Source: Alphaproteobacteria bacterium (GTDB taxonomy: Bacteria > Pseudomonadota > Alphaproteobacteria > Caulobacterales > Aquidulcibacteraceae). Taken from it: 35,222 bases of DNA. The stretch lies in contig WGNI01000016.1 of assembly GCA_016124655.1 (NCBI GenBank), positions 1-35,222 on the forward strand. Direction: 5' to 3'. The translations under genes and the position numbers were made by a program. Below the pieces are notes generated by a model, which was not told where the DNA came from, searched no databases, and saw nothing but the letters and a program-made list of their open reading frames with translations. The number at the start of each line of letters is the position of its first letter. Positions within the stretch are counted from its first letter, which is position 1. This document shows positions 24,865 through 33,701 of this stretch, piece after piece.

Positions 24865-27608
24865 CAGCGCGCCTCCCTGAGGCGCGCGAGCGCTGCGTTG
24901 AGTTTTTCCACGCGCGCGCGCAGCTCCGCCAAACGCTCGCGGTTTTCCTCGACAACCTCTTCCGGCGCCTTGGCGACGAAGTCGGCGTTGGAAAGCTTTT
25001 TATCCAGCTTCGCGGCGTCGGCCTCGTCCTTGGCGATGTCTTTTTCCAGGCGCGCGACTTCCGCGGCGAAATCGACGACGCCATCCAAGGGGAGAGCTAC
25101 AACCGCGCCATCCAGGACGAACGTCACCGAACCCTTCGGCGCGGCGTCGGCTGAGGTGGAATAGTCAAGCCGCGCGAGGCGATCGATGAGATCCTGATAG
25201 CGCTCCAGGCGTGCGTTTGTTTCAGGGGCGGCGCCGATCAGCAGAAGCGGAATGCGCGCGCCCGGCGGCACGTTCAGTTCCGCGCGCGTGGCGCGGGTTT
25301 CGGTGATGAGCCGCACCATCCAATCGATTTCTTCGGCCGCGGCGTCGTCGATCAGACTTTGGCGATCCGCAGGCCACGCGCTTTCGATGAGCATGCGTTC
25401 GCGCTTGGCGCCGAATTCGCCGAGTCTCGCCCACAGCTCTTCGGTGATGAAGGGCATGAAGGGATGCAAGAGCAGAAGGATTTGATCGAGCGCCCAGGCG
25501 GCGGTGCGCCGGGTTTCGGCTTTTGCGGCTTCATCATCGCCGGACAAGAGCGGCTTGATCAGCTCCAGATACCAATCGCAATAGACGTTCCAGACGAAGC
25601 GATACAGCGCGCCGGCGGCCTCATTGAAGCGATAGGCCTCCAGTTCGCGGGTCACGTCGGCGGCGGCCTTTGCGACTTCGCCGACGATCCAGCGATTGAC
25701 GGTTTGTTTCGGCGAGGCGGGATCGAACTCGTCCCACACCGCGCATTCGTTCATTTGCGCGAAGCGGGCGGCGTTCCATAGCTTGGTGGCGAAGTTGCGA
25801 TAGCCCTGGATGCGGTTTTCCGAGAGTTTGATGTCGCGTCCTTGCGCGGCCATCGCGGCGAGCGTGAAGCGCAGCGCATCGGCGCCGAACGCGTCGATGA
25901 GCTCCAGGGGATCCATCACGTTGCCCTTGGACTTCGACATCTTCGCGCCCTTCTCGTCGCGGACGAGGGCGTGGATGTAGACGTCGCGGAACGGGACCTC
26001 GTGCATGAAATGCAGGCCCATCATCATCATGCGCGCGACCCAGAAGAAGATGATGTCGTGGGCGGTGACGAGCACGCTGGTGGGATAGAATCGCTTCAGC
26101 TCCGGCGTTGTCTCCGGCCAGCCGAGCGTGGAGAACGGCCATAGGCCTGACGAAAACCAGGTGTCGAGAACGTCTTCGTCCTGGCGAAGCGCGACTTCGG
26201 TTTTGTCTTTGGGTTTCAGACCGTGCTTCTTGCGCGCGGCGGCGCGCGCTTCCGCTTCGGTTTCCTCAACATAGATGTTTCCATCCGCGTCGTACCAGGC
26301 CGGGATGCGATGGCCCCACCAGAGCTGGCGCGAGACGCACCACGGCTCAATGTTGCGCATCCATTCAAAGTACGTCTTTTCCCAATTCTTCGGGTGAAAG
26401 GTCGTGCCGCCCTGCTCGACCGCGGCGATGGCGCGTTTGGCCAGCGTCGGCGCGTCGACATACCATTGATCGGTGAGCATCGGTTCGATGACGACGTTGG
26501 AGCGATCGCCAATCGGCTGCATGATGGTTTTGTTCTCGACGCGCTCCAGAAGCCCCAAGGCGTCGATGTCGGCGACGATCCTTTCGCGCGCGACGAAGCG
26601 GTCGAGCTTGCGATACTTCGCTGGAACATGCGGCGCATCGAGCATGCGGCCTTTGCCGTCCATCAGGACAAAGAGCGGAATGTCGTGACGGCGCGCGACC
26701 TGATAATCGTTGAAGTCATGCGCGCCGGTGATCTTCACCGCGCCTGAGCCGAAGTCCGGATCGGGATAGTCATCGGCGATGATGGGAATGTAGCGATCGG
26801 CAAGCGGCAGAAGCACGCGCTTGCCGACAATGCCGGCATAGCGCGCGTCAGAGGGATGGACGGCGACCGCGCCGTCGCCCAGCATGGTTTCGGGCCGCGT
26901 GGTGGCAATGGCGATATAGTTGCGCTCCTCCCATTCGGTGGGTTGACCGTCTTCGCCGAAAGCGATGGGGAAGCGGTAGGTTTCGCCATTCTCCAGCGGA
27001 TATTTGAAGTGCCAGAAATGACCGTTCACTTCCTGGGAAACCACTTCCAAATCGGAGATCGCGGTTTCGAAGTGCGGGTCCCAATTGACCAGGCGCTTGT
27101 CCTTGTAGATCAGGCCCTCGCGGTGCAGCTGCACGAACACTTTGCGCACCGCCGCGGACAGGCCCTCGTCCAGCGTGAAGCGTTCGCGCGACCAATCGCA
27201 CGAGGCGCCGAGACGGCGCAGCTGATTCCAGATCTGGCCGCCGCTTTCGCCTTTCCATTTCCAGACGCGCTCGATGAAGGCTTCGCGGCCGAGCGTGCGG
27301 CGATCCATGTTGCCTTCGCTCGCCAATTGCCGCTCGACCACCATCTGCGTGGCGATGCCGGCATGATCGAGGCCCGGCTGCCACAGCACCGATTTGCCGC
27401 GCAGGCGCTCAAACCGGACGAGAATATCCTGCAGCGTGTTGTTGAGGGCGTGGCCGATGTGCAGCGAGCCGGTGACGTTCGGCGGGGGAATGACGATGCA
27501 GTACGGCTCGGCGCCGGGATCGGGGCGCGGCTTGAACGCGCCGGATCTCTCCCACGCTTCGCTCCAGCGCGGTTCGATGGTTTTGGGGTCGTAGGTGGGA
27601 TCGATCAT
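24864..27608 (-). CDS. valS: valyl-tRNA synthetase
   Basis: ValRS (914 residues) is a class I enzyme with editing. HIGH is seen in PPNVTGSLHIGHALNNT near residue 49, and KMSKS in AKMSKSKGNVMDP near residue 556. The CP1 editing domain lies between (with TTRPETMLGDGAVAVHP near 230). The C-terminal coiled-coil arm ends the protein (EVARLEKDIAKDEADAAKLDKKL). The length is normal. The ATG at 27608 lacks a clear ribosome site, and a terminator-like hairpin ends only 15 bases upstream, after popZ. It begins a run with the SDR and ilvD. Confidence 0.97.
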   Translation of the reverse strand: MIDPTYDPKTIEPRWSEAWERSGAFKPRPDPGAEPYCIVIPPPNVTGSLHIGHALNNTLQDILVRFERLRGKSVLWQPGLDHAGIATQMVVERQLASEGNMDRRTLGREAFIERVWKWKGESGGQIWNQLRRLGASCDWSRERFTLDEGLSAAVRKVFVQLHREGLIYKDKRLVNWDPHFETAISDLEVVSQEVNGHFWHFKYPLENGETYRFPIAFGEDGQPTEWEERNYIAIATTRPETMLGDGAVAVHPSDARYAGIVGKRVLLPLADRYIPIIADDYPDPDFGSGAVKITGAHDFNDYQVARRHDIPLFVLMDGKGRMLDAPHVPAKYRKLDRFVARERIVADIDALGLLERVENKTIMQPIGDRSNVVIEPMLTDQWYVDAPTLAKRAIAAVEQGGTTFHPKNWEKTYFEWMRNIEPWCVSRQLWWGHRIPAWYDADGNIYVEETEAEARAAARKKHGLKPKDKTEVALRQDEDVLDTWFSSGLWPFSTLGWPETTPELKRFYPTSVLVTAHDIIFFWVARMMMMGLHFMHEVPFRDVYIHALVRDEKGAKMSKSKGNVMDPLELIDAFGADALRFTLAAMAAQGRDIKLSENRIQGYRNFATKLWNAARFAQMNECAVWDEFDPASPKQTVNRWIVGEVAKAAADVTRELEAYRFNEAAGALYRFVWNVYCDWYLELIKPLLSGDDEAAKAETRRTAAWALDQILLLLHPFMPFITEELWARLGEFGAKRERMLIESAWPADRQSLIDDAAAEEIDWMVRLITETRATRAELNVPPGARIPLLLIGAAPETNARLERYQDLIDRLARLDYSTSADAAPKGSVTFVLDGAVVALPLDGVVDFAAEVARLEKDIAKDEADAAKLDKKLSNADFVAKAPEEVVEENRERLAELRARVEKLNAALARLREAR

Positions 27609-27612
27609 CGGT

Positions 27613-27646
27613 CAAAACGAAAAGCGCCGCCGGCGTGCGGCGGCGC
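27613..27646 (-). terminator. terminator-like hairpin between popZ and valS
   Basis: On the minus strand the arms gcgccgccg and cggcggcgc (9 bp, 5-base loop) are followed by cttttcgtttt, as in an intrinsic terminator for popZ. It ends only a few bases before the valS ATG at 27608, so no promoter fits between it and valS. Confidence 0.75.
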
Positions 27647-27681
27647 CTGGATATAGCGCGGCTTCCTCAGAACGCGAACGG

Positions 27682-28146
27682 CTACCTCGCGAGGCGGGCG
27701 ATGCGCTCCAGTTCGGCCTCGACTTTGGCCTCCACGATCTCCGGCAGGTGGGCGTCGAGCCATTCGCGCAGCATGGGCTTGAGCAGCTCGCGCACGACGC
27801 CTTCCAGCGTCTGGCCTTGCGTCTCGGCGATGCGCAGCGTGCCGGCAAGCCGGCTCATGGCGCTCGCCGCCTGGCTCATCGCGGGCTGGGAGATGATGGG
27901 CTCGGCCGGCGCGGCGGGCTCCGAGGGGGTTTCGAACACCAGCACATCGTCTTCGGCCGCCGCGGGCGGATCGAAGACATCTTCAACCGGCTCGAGCGCG
28001 GGCAGCTCCGGTTCAGGGCTCTCGGCGGGCTCGCTCAGCTCCAGGACCGGGGTCTCCGGCGTTTCCTCTTCCTCTGAGATGATCCGGCGGATGGACGCCA
28101 GGATCTCCTCCATCGAGGGTTCGGGCTGGGCTTGGGCTTGGGTCAT
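27682..28146 (-). CDS. popZ: PopZ-like polar organising protein (DUF2497)
   Basis: The 154-residue protein has the PopZ layout: an N-terminal short helix PSMEEILASIRRIISEEEE (residues 10-28) that binds client proteins, a long acidic Pro/Glu-rich disordered linker (about residues 29-95), and a C-terminal helical oligomerisation region (EGVVRELLKPMLREWLDAHL, then PEIVEAKVEAELERIARLA). In Caulobacter PopZ forms a condensate at the cell pole that anchors the centromere through ParB. The position upstream of valS is conserved in alphaproteobacteria. Two GANTC sites lie in the gap ahead of it. Confidence 0.92.
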   Translation of the reverse strand: MTQAQAQPEPSMEEILASIRRIISEEEETPETPVLELSEPAESPEPELPALEPVEDVFDPPAAAEDDVLVFETPSEPAAPAEPIISQPAMSQAASAMSRLAGTLRIAETQGQTLEGVVRELLKPMLREWLDAHLPEIVEAKVEAELERIARLAR

Positions 28147-28282
28147 GAACCGACCTTCAAATGAGTCGCGCTAAGAAACACCGCTGCAGGGCCAATTGCG
28201 GTCCGCCGCCGCCGACTCGCTTCGCCCAGGGCGCACCGTCGCCGCGCCCCGGATAAGGGATCGTTAACGCCGCTGCGCTGCG
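28147..28282 (-). promoter_or_regulatory. popZ upstream region with two GANTC sites
   Basis: The 136-base gap between the Pcm-like gene and popZ holds GAGTC at 28163-28167 and GACTC at 28214-28218, about 17 and 68 bases before the popZ start. GANTC is the CcrM methylation site in Caulobacter-type bacteria and can tie promoters to the cell cycle through GcrA. I cannot place a -10/-35 pair with confidence. Confidence 0.4.
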
Positions 28283-28933
28283 TCAGAACACGAAGGTTTT
28301 CGGGGCCGCCAGACCCGGCGCGAGCGGGGGCGCGGCGTCGAACGCCACGCGGTAGGCAGCCGCTGCGCCCGTCTTTGTATAGATGCGCGCGTGGCCTGCA
28401 GGGCCGTCGCGCACGATCACGCCGAGCCGTCCGCCCTCGGCGAGCTGCGCGATCCAGGCTTCGGGCAGGATCTCGGCCGCCCCGTTCAAAAGGATGACGT
28501 CGTAAGGGGCCGCCTCCGGCCAGCCGCCGGCGGTGGGCGCCGTGACCGCGGTGAAGCCGGCGATGCCGGCGCGTTCGGCAGCGCTTTGCGCCGCGGCGGT
28601 CAGCTGGGGGTCGGGATCGAGGGACACGGCCTGGCCGGTGATCGCCGCGAGGACGGCTGCGCCATAGCCGGTGGCGCCGGCGATCTCCAGGCAGCGTTCG
28701 CCCGGCTCGGGCGCAAGCGCTGCGATCAGCTTGGACAGCGCGCGCAGGCGCAACAGGCCGCGGCCCGGCGCGACCTCGAGGTCGGCCTCGGCATAGGCCA
28801 GCGATTGGAGCCGCTCGGGCACGAAATGCTCGCGCGGGATGCGGCGCAGCGCGCTCAGAAGGCGCGCGTCCGTCACGTCGTTGGTGCGGACCTGGGTCTC
28901 CACCATCAGATGGCGGGCATGGGCGAAATCCAT
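28283..28933 (-). CDS. divergent protein-L-isoaspartate methyltransferase-like protein
   Basis: The 216-residue protein keeps the Pcm fold pattern: RRIPREHFVPERLQSLAYAEADLEV near residues 31-55, a glycine-rich SAM loop LEIAGATGYGAAVLAAI near 84-100, and YDVILLNGAAEILPEAWIAQL. The loop is IAGATGYG where active Pcm has IGTGSGY, so SAM binding may be altered. The window also encodes a regular Pcm at 7599-8297. In many relatives a tolC-type gene lies between this gene and popZ; here there is none. The start at 28933 is an ATG 64 bases after the PH-domain gene. Confidence 0.85.
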   Translation of the reverse strand: MDFAHARHLMVETQVRTNDVTDARLLSALRRIPREHFVPERLQSLAYAEADLEVAPGRGLLRLRALSKLIAALAPEPGERCLEIAGATGYGAAVLAAITGQAVSLDPDPQLTAAAQSAAERAGIAGFTAVTAPTAGGWPEAAPYDVILLNGAAEILPEAWIAQLAEGGRLGVIVRDGPAGHARIYTKTGAAAAYRVAFDAAPPLAPGLAAPKTFVF

Positions 28934-28997
28934 TGCGGGCGCATACGCTGTTCGCCGCGGCCCGGCAATGCGTTCAAACGCGCGCCCGAAGCGGCGC

Positions 28998-29483
28998 TCA
29001 GGCCGAGGCGCGGGCTCGGCGCTTCTTCGCAGGCGTTCGTTCGGTCGACGCCGGCACCACCTTCACTGGGTGATTTAACGCGCGATCGCGCGCGGTCTCG
29101 ATGGCGCGGCGAAAGCGGATCGGATCATGCGTGGGAGGAAATACGATGGCGGCCTCGCCGGCGCCGGTGACGATAATCTCCCCGTAATTGAACAGCCGGC
29201 CCATGAGAGACTGACGCACCGAGACCGCTTCAATGCTCTCCACCGCGAGTTCGGCGGTGTTGCGGGTGAGCCAGCCGCGCTTGAGCACGACGCGATGATC
29301 CGTCGCGGCCCAGCGCGTCGTCCAGTACTTCGTCGCGAGGTAAGCGAACCAGAAAATCCCGACAACAAAAACGCCCAGAAGCAACAGCGCCATCCAGGCG
29401 CCGAACCAATACACGCCCGGCCAGGCGCCTCGGGCGATGATGCGTTCACCGCGTGTGAGGCTGCGCTCGATGTAGTCGGCCAT
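28998..29483 (-). CDS. bacterial PH-domain membrane protein (YdbT/bPH2 type)
   Basis: The 161-residue protein starts with ERSLTRGERIIARGAWPGVYWF, has one or two membrane spans (WMALLLLGVFVVGIFWFAYLA), and then a PH-like domain: TTRWAATDHRVVLKRGWLTRNTAELAVESIEAVSVRQSLMGRLFNYG followed by EIIVTGAGEAAIVF. Such proteins sit in the inner membrane, and their role is mostly unknown. A Lys/Arg-rich tail (PAKKRRARASA) ends it. The ATG at 29483 has aggaga at good spacing. It heads the minus-strand run towards popZ. Confidence 0.87.
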   Translation of the reverse strand: MADYIERSLTRGERIIARGAWPGVYWFGAWMALLLLGVFVVGIFWFAYLATKYWTTRWAATDHRVVLKRGWLTRNTAELAVESIEAVSVRQSLMGRLFNYGEIIVTGAGEAAIVFPPTHDPIRFRRAIETARDRALNHPVKVVPASTERTPAKKRRARASA

Positions 29484-29641
29484 CCCTGCGTCTCCTGGGG
29501 GGTCGCGGCGGCGCGTCCAGCGGCGACTCGCGACCGTTGCGGGCGATCAACGCAGCGCAAATAGAGATGTTCCGGCGTTCGTCGCCGCCTCGGACGACGC
29601 CGATGTTAATCCCTTCGCGCATTTCGTCGTGCGTTTGGAGA

Positions 29642-29670
29642 CGTTCGCCGCGTTGAAACGCGGACGAACG
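29642..29670. promoter_or_regulatory. imperfect inverted repeat upstream of the TonB receptor
   Basis: In the 297-base gap ahead of the receptor, cgttcgccgcgtt pairs with aacgcggacgaacg around a 2-base loop, with one bulged base. It lies about 110 bases before the receptor start and could be an operator or leader hairpin. The rest of the gap (29484-29780) shows no gene. Confidence 0.4.
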
Positions 29671-29780
29671 CGCGAAACGTCAAATCCGTCGATTAAGGCG
29701 TTCGTTCATCGCGCGGCTTGCCTCGAATGCGCCTCAATCGCCCCACGCGGGCAGCCACATTTCGTTTCGAGGGAATTGAC

Positions 29781-32693
29781 ATGAGGGGACAGAAAAGCGC
29801 TCGGCGCGCTATGCGCCGGGGTGTGCTGTTTTATTCCGCAGCGCTGGCCGCGCTGGCGGGCGCCGCGGGCGCGCAGGCGCAAGAAACGGAAACCGATGAC
29901 GATGTCATCGTCGTCACCGGCTCGCGCATTCCGCGGTCCAATGTCGAAAACAATGTGCCGACCATTCTGCTCGGCGAAGACCAGCTGGAATCGCAAGGCT
30001 TTGAGAACCTGGCCGATATCGCCACGCAATTGCCGGGCTTTGCGCCCTCGTTTGGCGGCGCGCGCACGCAATCGACCTTTTCCGGAGCGACCTCCTCGGG
30101 ATTGAACACGATCAATCTGCGCAATCTGAGCTCTATCCGCACCGTGGTGCTGATGAATGGCCGCCGCCTGCCCGCGACCGTCTCCAGCGGAACTTCAAGT
30201 TCGGTCGATCTCAACGCGATCCCGACGGCGAACATCGAGCGCATAGAAATTCTCACCGGCGGCGCCTCGGCGATTTACGGCGCGGACGCGGTCGCCGGCG
30301 TCGTCAACATCATCACCAAGCAGGATTTCGAGGGCTTTGAGTTCGGCGCCAGCTATGGCGTGGCGCTCGATGAGTACGACAACAAGAACCCCTCCGGGTA
30401 TGTTATGTTCGGCACGCCGTTCGCCGACGACCGCGGGCATATTTCGCTTACGGCGCAATATGATTATCAGGGCCTCGTCAGCTGCCGGAACCGCTTCCTC
30501 TGCGCGGAAGATTTCGCGTGGCTGTCGCCGTCCACGCAGGTGCGCGGGCCGGCAGCCTATTCCGGCGTGGGGCTCAACGGCCGCTTCTTCCTCGGCGCCA
30601 ACAGCTATACGAGCCGCAACGGCAGCTATACCGACGCCAACGGCGCGCTGATCCCGTTCAGCGTTCCCATCGACGGGTTCAACCGCAACGCCGTTCGCTC
30701 CCTGGCCATCCCCACCGAGCGGATCATGCTTGCGGCGGAAGCGAATTATGATCTCGCGCCGCGCATCAATGTGTTCACGGAAATCAATTACGCCTCCACG
30801 GACACCGAAGGCACGTTCGAAGGTCACCCGTTCCAGTCGCAACAGCCGGGCAGCCTGTTCGGCGGCGGCCCCGGCGTTCCGGGCCTGCAGGCGACGATCC
30901 CGGTCAACAATCCGTTCATTCCCGCGGCGTTGTTGACGGAAGCACAGAACCAAGGCGTCACGGAAATCACGTGGTGGCAGCGGTTCGAGCCGCTGGGTTC
31001 GCGCGGCGCCACGAACTTCCGCGAGACGATGCGGTTTGCCGCGGGTCTGCGCGGCGATTTCGACACGCTGGCGGGCCTGGGCTCCGATTGGTCGTGGGAA
31101 GCGTCGTACGTATTCGGGCGCACCAATGTCGAGAGCAACACCGAAGGGCTCGTGGCGACGGACCGCTTGTATTACGGGCTGCGCGTGGAAGCCGACCCGG
31201 CCAATCCCGGCGGATTCCGGTGCGTCGATCCCGGCGCGCGCGCGGCGGGCTGCATTCCGATCAATCCGTTTGCGCCCTACACGCAAGCGATGTCGAACTA
31301 TCTCGCGGTCTCGGCTGGCGCGCGTGCGGAAAATGAGCTGGAGCAAGGCCTCGCCTTCATCACCGGCTCGTTGTTCGAATTGCCCGCCGGACCGCTGCAG
31401 GTGGCGCTCGGCGTGGAATCGCGGCGCACCTCCGGCTTCATCGACAATGACGACGTGATCAATCGCGGCCTGGTGACCGGCAACCAGATTTCGGACAACG
31501 ACCAAACCCAGTTCGAGACGAACGAAGGATATGTCGAGACGATCATTCCGGTGTTGGCGGATGCGCCATTTGCGCAAGCGTTGTCGCTGGAAGGCGCGTA
31601 TCGCTGGTCGGAAACCAACGACGCGGAATACGAGACCTGGAAGTATGGCGGCGAGTGGTCGCCGATCGACGGGTTCCGGCTCCGCGCCATGCGCGCGCGC
31701 GCCGTGCGCACGCCGACGCTGATCGAAGTCACCGGCATTTTCCAAACCTTCGGCGTCGTCGCCGATCCGTGCACGGCGGCGCGCCGCAACGCCAACGCCA
31801 CGCGCGCGGCCAATTGCGACGCCGACGGCGTGCCGGCGAATTACGCGCCGCCGCTCGTTGTGGAGCAAAGCGTGGCCGGCTTCTCCGGCGGCAATCCCAA
31901 CCTGGTGCCGGAAGAAGCCACGACGCTGACCTATGGTCTGGTGGCGCAGCCGGACTTCCTGCCGGGCTTCACGTTGACGGTCGACCGGTTCGAGATCGAA
32001 CTGGAAGGCATCATCAACACGGTCGGCCGGCAGACGCAGGCGAACCTGTGCTACGACACAGTCGCGCGCAGCTTCTGCAACAACATCGTGCGCGGGAGCA
32101 ATCCGGTGGTTCCGGGCGCGAACTATGTTCTCAACGCAGTGAACGATCAGCTGCAGAACGTGCGCGAGCAGACCGTGAAGGGAGTCGATATCGAGGCGAG
32201 CTACACGTTCCCGCTCAACGCCATCTTCGCGTCGAACGGCGATCCGGGCGAACTGACGCTGCGCGGCCTCGTCACGATCTATGACGAAGTGCTGTTGACG
32301 CAATTGCCGGGCACGCCGCCGATCGATCTCCTGGGCTTCGCGGGCGGTTCGACGTCGGACCAAGGCTTCGTGGAGCGTCAGGGAACGTTCTCGGCGACTT
32401 ACGATCGCGGGCCCGTCAATCTGAACTGGACCACGCGCTGGGTCGGCGAGGCGGACATGAGCCCGTTCGTCACCGGCTTCCCGAAAGTCGATGCGGAATT
32501 CTATCACTCGCTGCGCTTTGGCTATGATGTCAGCGAAGGGTCGGAAGTCTATTTCGGCATCACCAATCTGACCAATGAAGATCCGCCGTTCTTCGCAACG
32601 GCTGCATCGGGCACGCAAGCGCTCGATACGATCCCCGGCTATTACGACATCTTCGGCCGGCAAGCCTATGCGGGCTTCCGCCTGACGTTCTAA
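29781..32693 (+). CDS. TonB-dependent outer-membrane receptor
   Basis: The 970-residue receptor begins with a signal peptide (basic start, hydrophobic SAALAALAGAAGA, cleavage likely after AQA). A TonB-box-like acidic stretch DDDVIVVTGSRIPRSNVEN follows, then the plug domain with LRNLSSIRTVVLMNGRRLP near residue 110 and the hallmark GGASAIYGADAVAGVVNIIT near 160. The remainder is a 22-strand barrel type ending in AYAGFRLTF with the terminal Phe of outer-membrane proteins. Cys pairs in extracellular loops (FRCVDPGARAAGCIP; CNNI) suggest disulfides. Length and style match the large Caulobacter/Sphingomonas receptors; the substrate is unknown, and no TonB/ExbBD or SusD gene is nearby. I chose the ATG at 29781 for its gaggga ribosome site. 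Confidence 0.95.
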   Translation: MRGQKSARRAMRRGVLFYSAALAALAGAAGAQAQETETDDDVIVVTGSRIPRSNVENNVPTILLGEDQLESQGFENLADIATQLPGFAPSFGGARTQSTFSGATSSGLNTINLRNLSSIRTVVLMNGRRLPATVSSGTSSSVDLNAIPTANIERIEILTGGASAIYGADAVAGVVNIITKQDFEGFEFGASYGVALDEYDNKNPSGYVMFGTPFADDRGHISLTAQYDYQGLVSCRNRFLCAEDFAWLSPSTQVRGPAAYSGVGLNGRFFLGANSYTSRNGSYTDANGALIPFSVPIDGFNRNAVRSLAIPTERIMLAAEANYDLAPRINVFTEINYASTDTEGTFEGHPFQSQQPGSLFGGGPGVPGLQATIPVNNPFIPAALLTEAQNQGVTEITWWQRFEPLGSRGATNFRETMRFAAGLRGDFDTLAGLGSDWSWEASYVFGRTNVESNTEGLVATDRLYYGLRVEADPANPGGFRCVDPGARAAGCIPINPFAPYTQAMSNYLAVSAGARAENELEQGLAFITGSLFELPAGPLQVALGVESRRTSGFIDNDDVINRGLVTGNQISDNDQTQFETNEGYVETIIPVLADAPFAQALSLEGAYRWSETNDAEYETWKYGGEWSPIDGFRLRAMRARAVRTPTLIEVTGIFQTFGVVADPCTAARRNANATRAANCDADGVPANYAPPLVVEQSVAGFSGGNPNLVPEEATTLTYGLVAQPDFLPGFTLTVDRFEIELEGIINTVGRQTQANLCYDTVARSFCNNIVRGSNPVVPGANYVLNAVNDQLQNVREQTVKGVDIEASYTFPLNAIFASNGDPGELTLRGLVTIYDEVLLTQLPGTPPIDLLGFAGGSTSDQGFVERQGTFSATYDRGPVNLNWTTRWVGEADMSPFVTGFPKVDAEFYHSLRFGYDVSEGSEVYFGITNLTNEDPPFFATAASGTQALDTIPGYYDIFGRQAYAGFRLTF

Positions 32694-32720
32694 ATTTCAG
32701 CAACAGTTCACGTGAGCCTC

Positions 32721-32755
32721 CGCGGCGCGCCCACAAAGCGCGCCGCGCTTTTTTT
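32721..32755 (+). terminator. intrinsic terminator of the TonB receptor gene
   Basis: A perfect 10-bp stem (cgcggcgcgc with gcgcgccgcg, loop ccacaaa) is followed by c and seven T's. It lies 28 bases after the receptor stop. Its T-run overlaps the TAA stop of the convergent esterase gene. The reverse strand has no T-run, so it works only for the receptor. Confidence 0.92.
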
Positions 32756-33701
32756 ATTCGCAGAGCGCGCGCGCAAGGGCCGCCATGGAATCGCGGGCAA
32801 AGGCCTGAGACACGCGCGCCTGCGGGATCAGCATGAAGGCGTGGGGGGCGCCGGGATAGACGTGCGCTTCAGTCGGCACGCCCGCGGCGATGAGGCGGCG
32901 GGCATAGTCCATGTCCTCATCGAGGAAGAGATCGAGCGCGCCCGTAATCAGGAAGGTCGGCGGCAGGCCGGAAAGATCCTGCGCGCGCGCGGGCGCCGCA
33001 TAAGGCGACACGCCGTCGCGCGCGGGTTCATGGCCCAGAAGCGCGCGCCAGCCGAAGCGATTGGCCGCGCGGTTCCAGACGAATTCGCCGAGGTGCGCTG
33101 CAGGCTCGATCGTGGTGGCGGTGCGGTCGTCGATCATGGGGAAAATGAGATGCTGAAAGCGCACCGGGACTTCTTTGCGGTCGCGCGCAAGCAGGCACGT
33201 CGCGGCGGCGAGCCCGCCGCCAGCGCTCTCGCCGCTGACGGCGATGCGCGCAGGATCGACGCCCAGATCATTTGCGTGATCGTGCAGCCATTTCAGCGCG
33301 GCGTAACAATCTTCGACGGGGCCTGGAAACGGCGTCTCCGGCGCGAGGCGGTAATCGACCGACACGACGACTGCGCCGAGATTTTGCGCATAGAGCGCAT
33401 TGCCCGGTGTGCTGGCGTCGGCTTCGCCCAAAACATAGCCGCCGCCATGAATGTGCAGGATGGCCGGCCGGGCGGCGCCTGCCGCTTTGGGTCGCACGAT
33501 CATGACGGGCACGTCGGGCGCGCCGGCGGGACCCGGGATCGCCTGGCGCTCGACGGAAACATCCGGCGGCAACGGGACGTCGGGCCGCAGAGACGCCAGG
33601 AATGTGCGCAGGGTCGGCAAATCGGCCGCTTCGAAATCGACAGGCGGAAACACCTCCAGGAGCGGCAGCACTTCGGGATCGACGAGATGGCGCGACGACA
33701 T
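32754..33701 (-). CDS. alpha/beta hydrolase, HSL-type esterase
   Basis: The 315-residue enzyme belongs to the hormone-sensitive-lipase branch. The oxyanion motif HIHGGGYVLGEAD lies near residues 83-95, the nucleophile Ser in VSGESAGGGLAAA near 150-162, the acid Asp in ITGALDLFLDED near 250, and the His in YPGAPHAFML near 285. It hydrolyses carboxyl esters, and the natural substrate is unknown. No signal peptide is visible, so it is cytoplasmic. It stands alone and convergent with the receptor gene. Confidence 0.93.
   Translation of the reverse strand: MSSRHLVDPEVLPLLEVFPPVDFEAADLPTLRTFLASLRPDVPLPPDVSVERQAIPGPAGAPDVPVMIVRPKAAGAARPAILHIHGGGYVLGEADASTPGNALYAQNLGAVVVSVDYRLAPETPFPGPVEDCYAALKWLHDHANDLGVDPARIAVSGESAGGGLAAATCLLARDRKEVPVRFQHLIFPMIDDRTATTIEPAAHLGEFVWNRAANRFGWRALLGHEPARDGVSPYAAPARAQDLSGLPPTFLITGALDLFLDEDMDYARRLIAAGVPTEAHVYPGAPHAFMLIPQARVSQAFARDSMAALARALCE

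Noticed and set aside
23269..25164. A 631-residue open frame on the plus strand across ilvD, the SDR and valS
   Set aside because: It spans three well-identified minus-strand genes and is low-complexity (Arg, His, Gly), as expected for a reverse-strand shadow.
30195..32663. An 822-residue open frame antisense to the TonB receptor
   Set aside because: It is Arg/Ala-rich with no domain; the receptor on the other strand has signal peptide, plug motif and terminal Phe, so this is a shadow.
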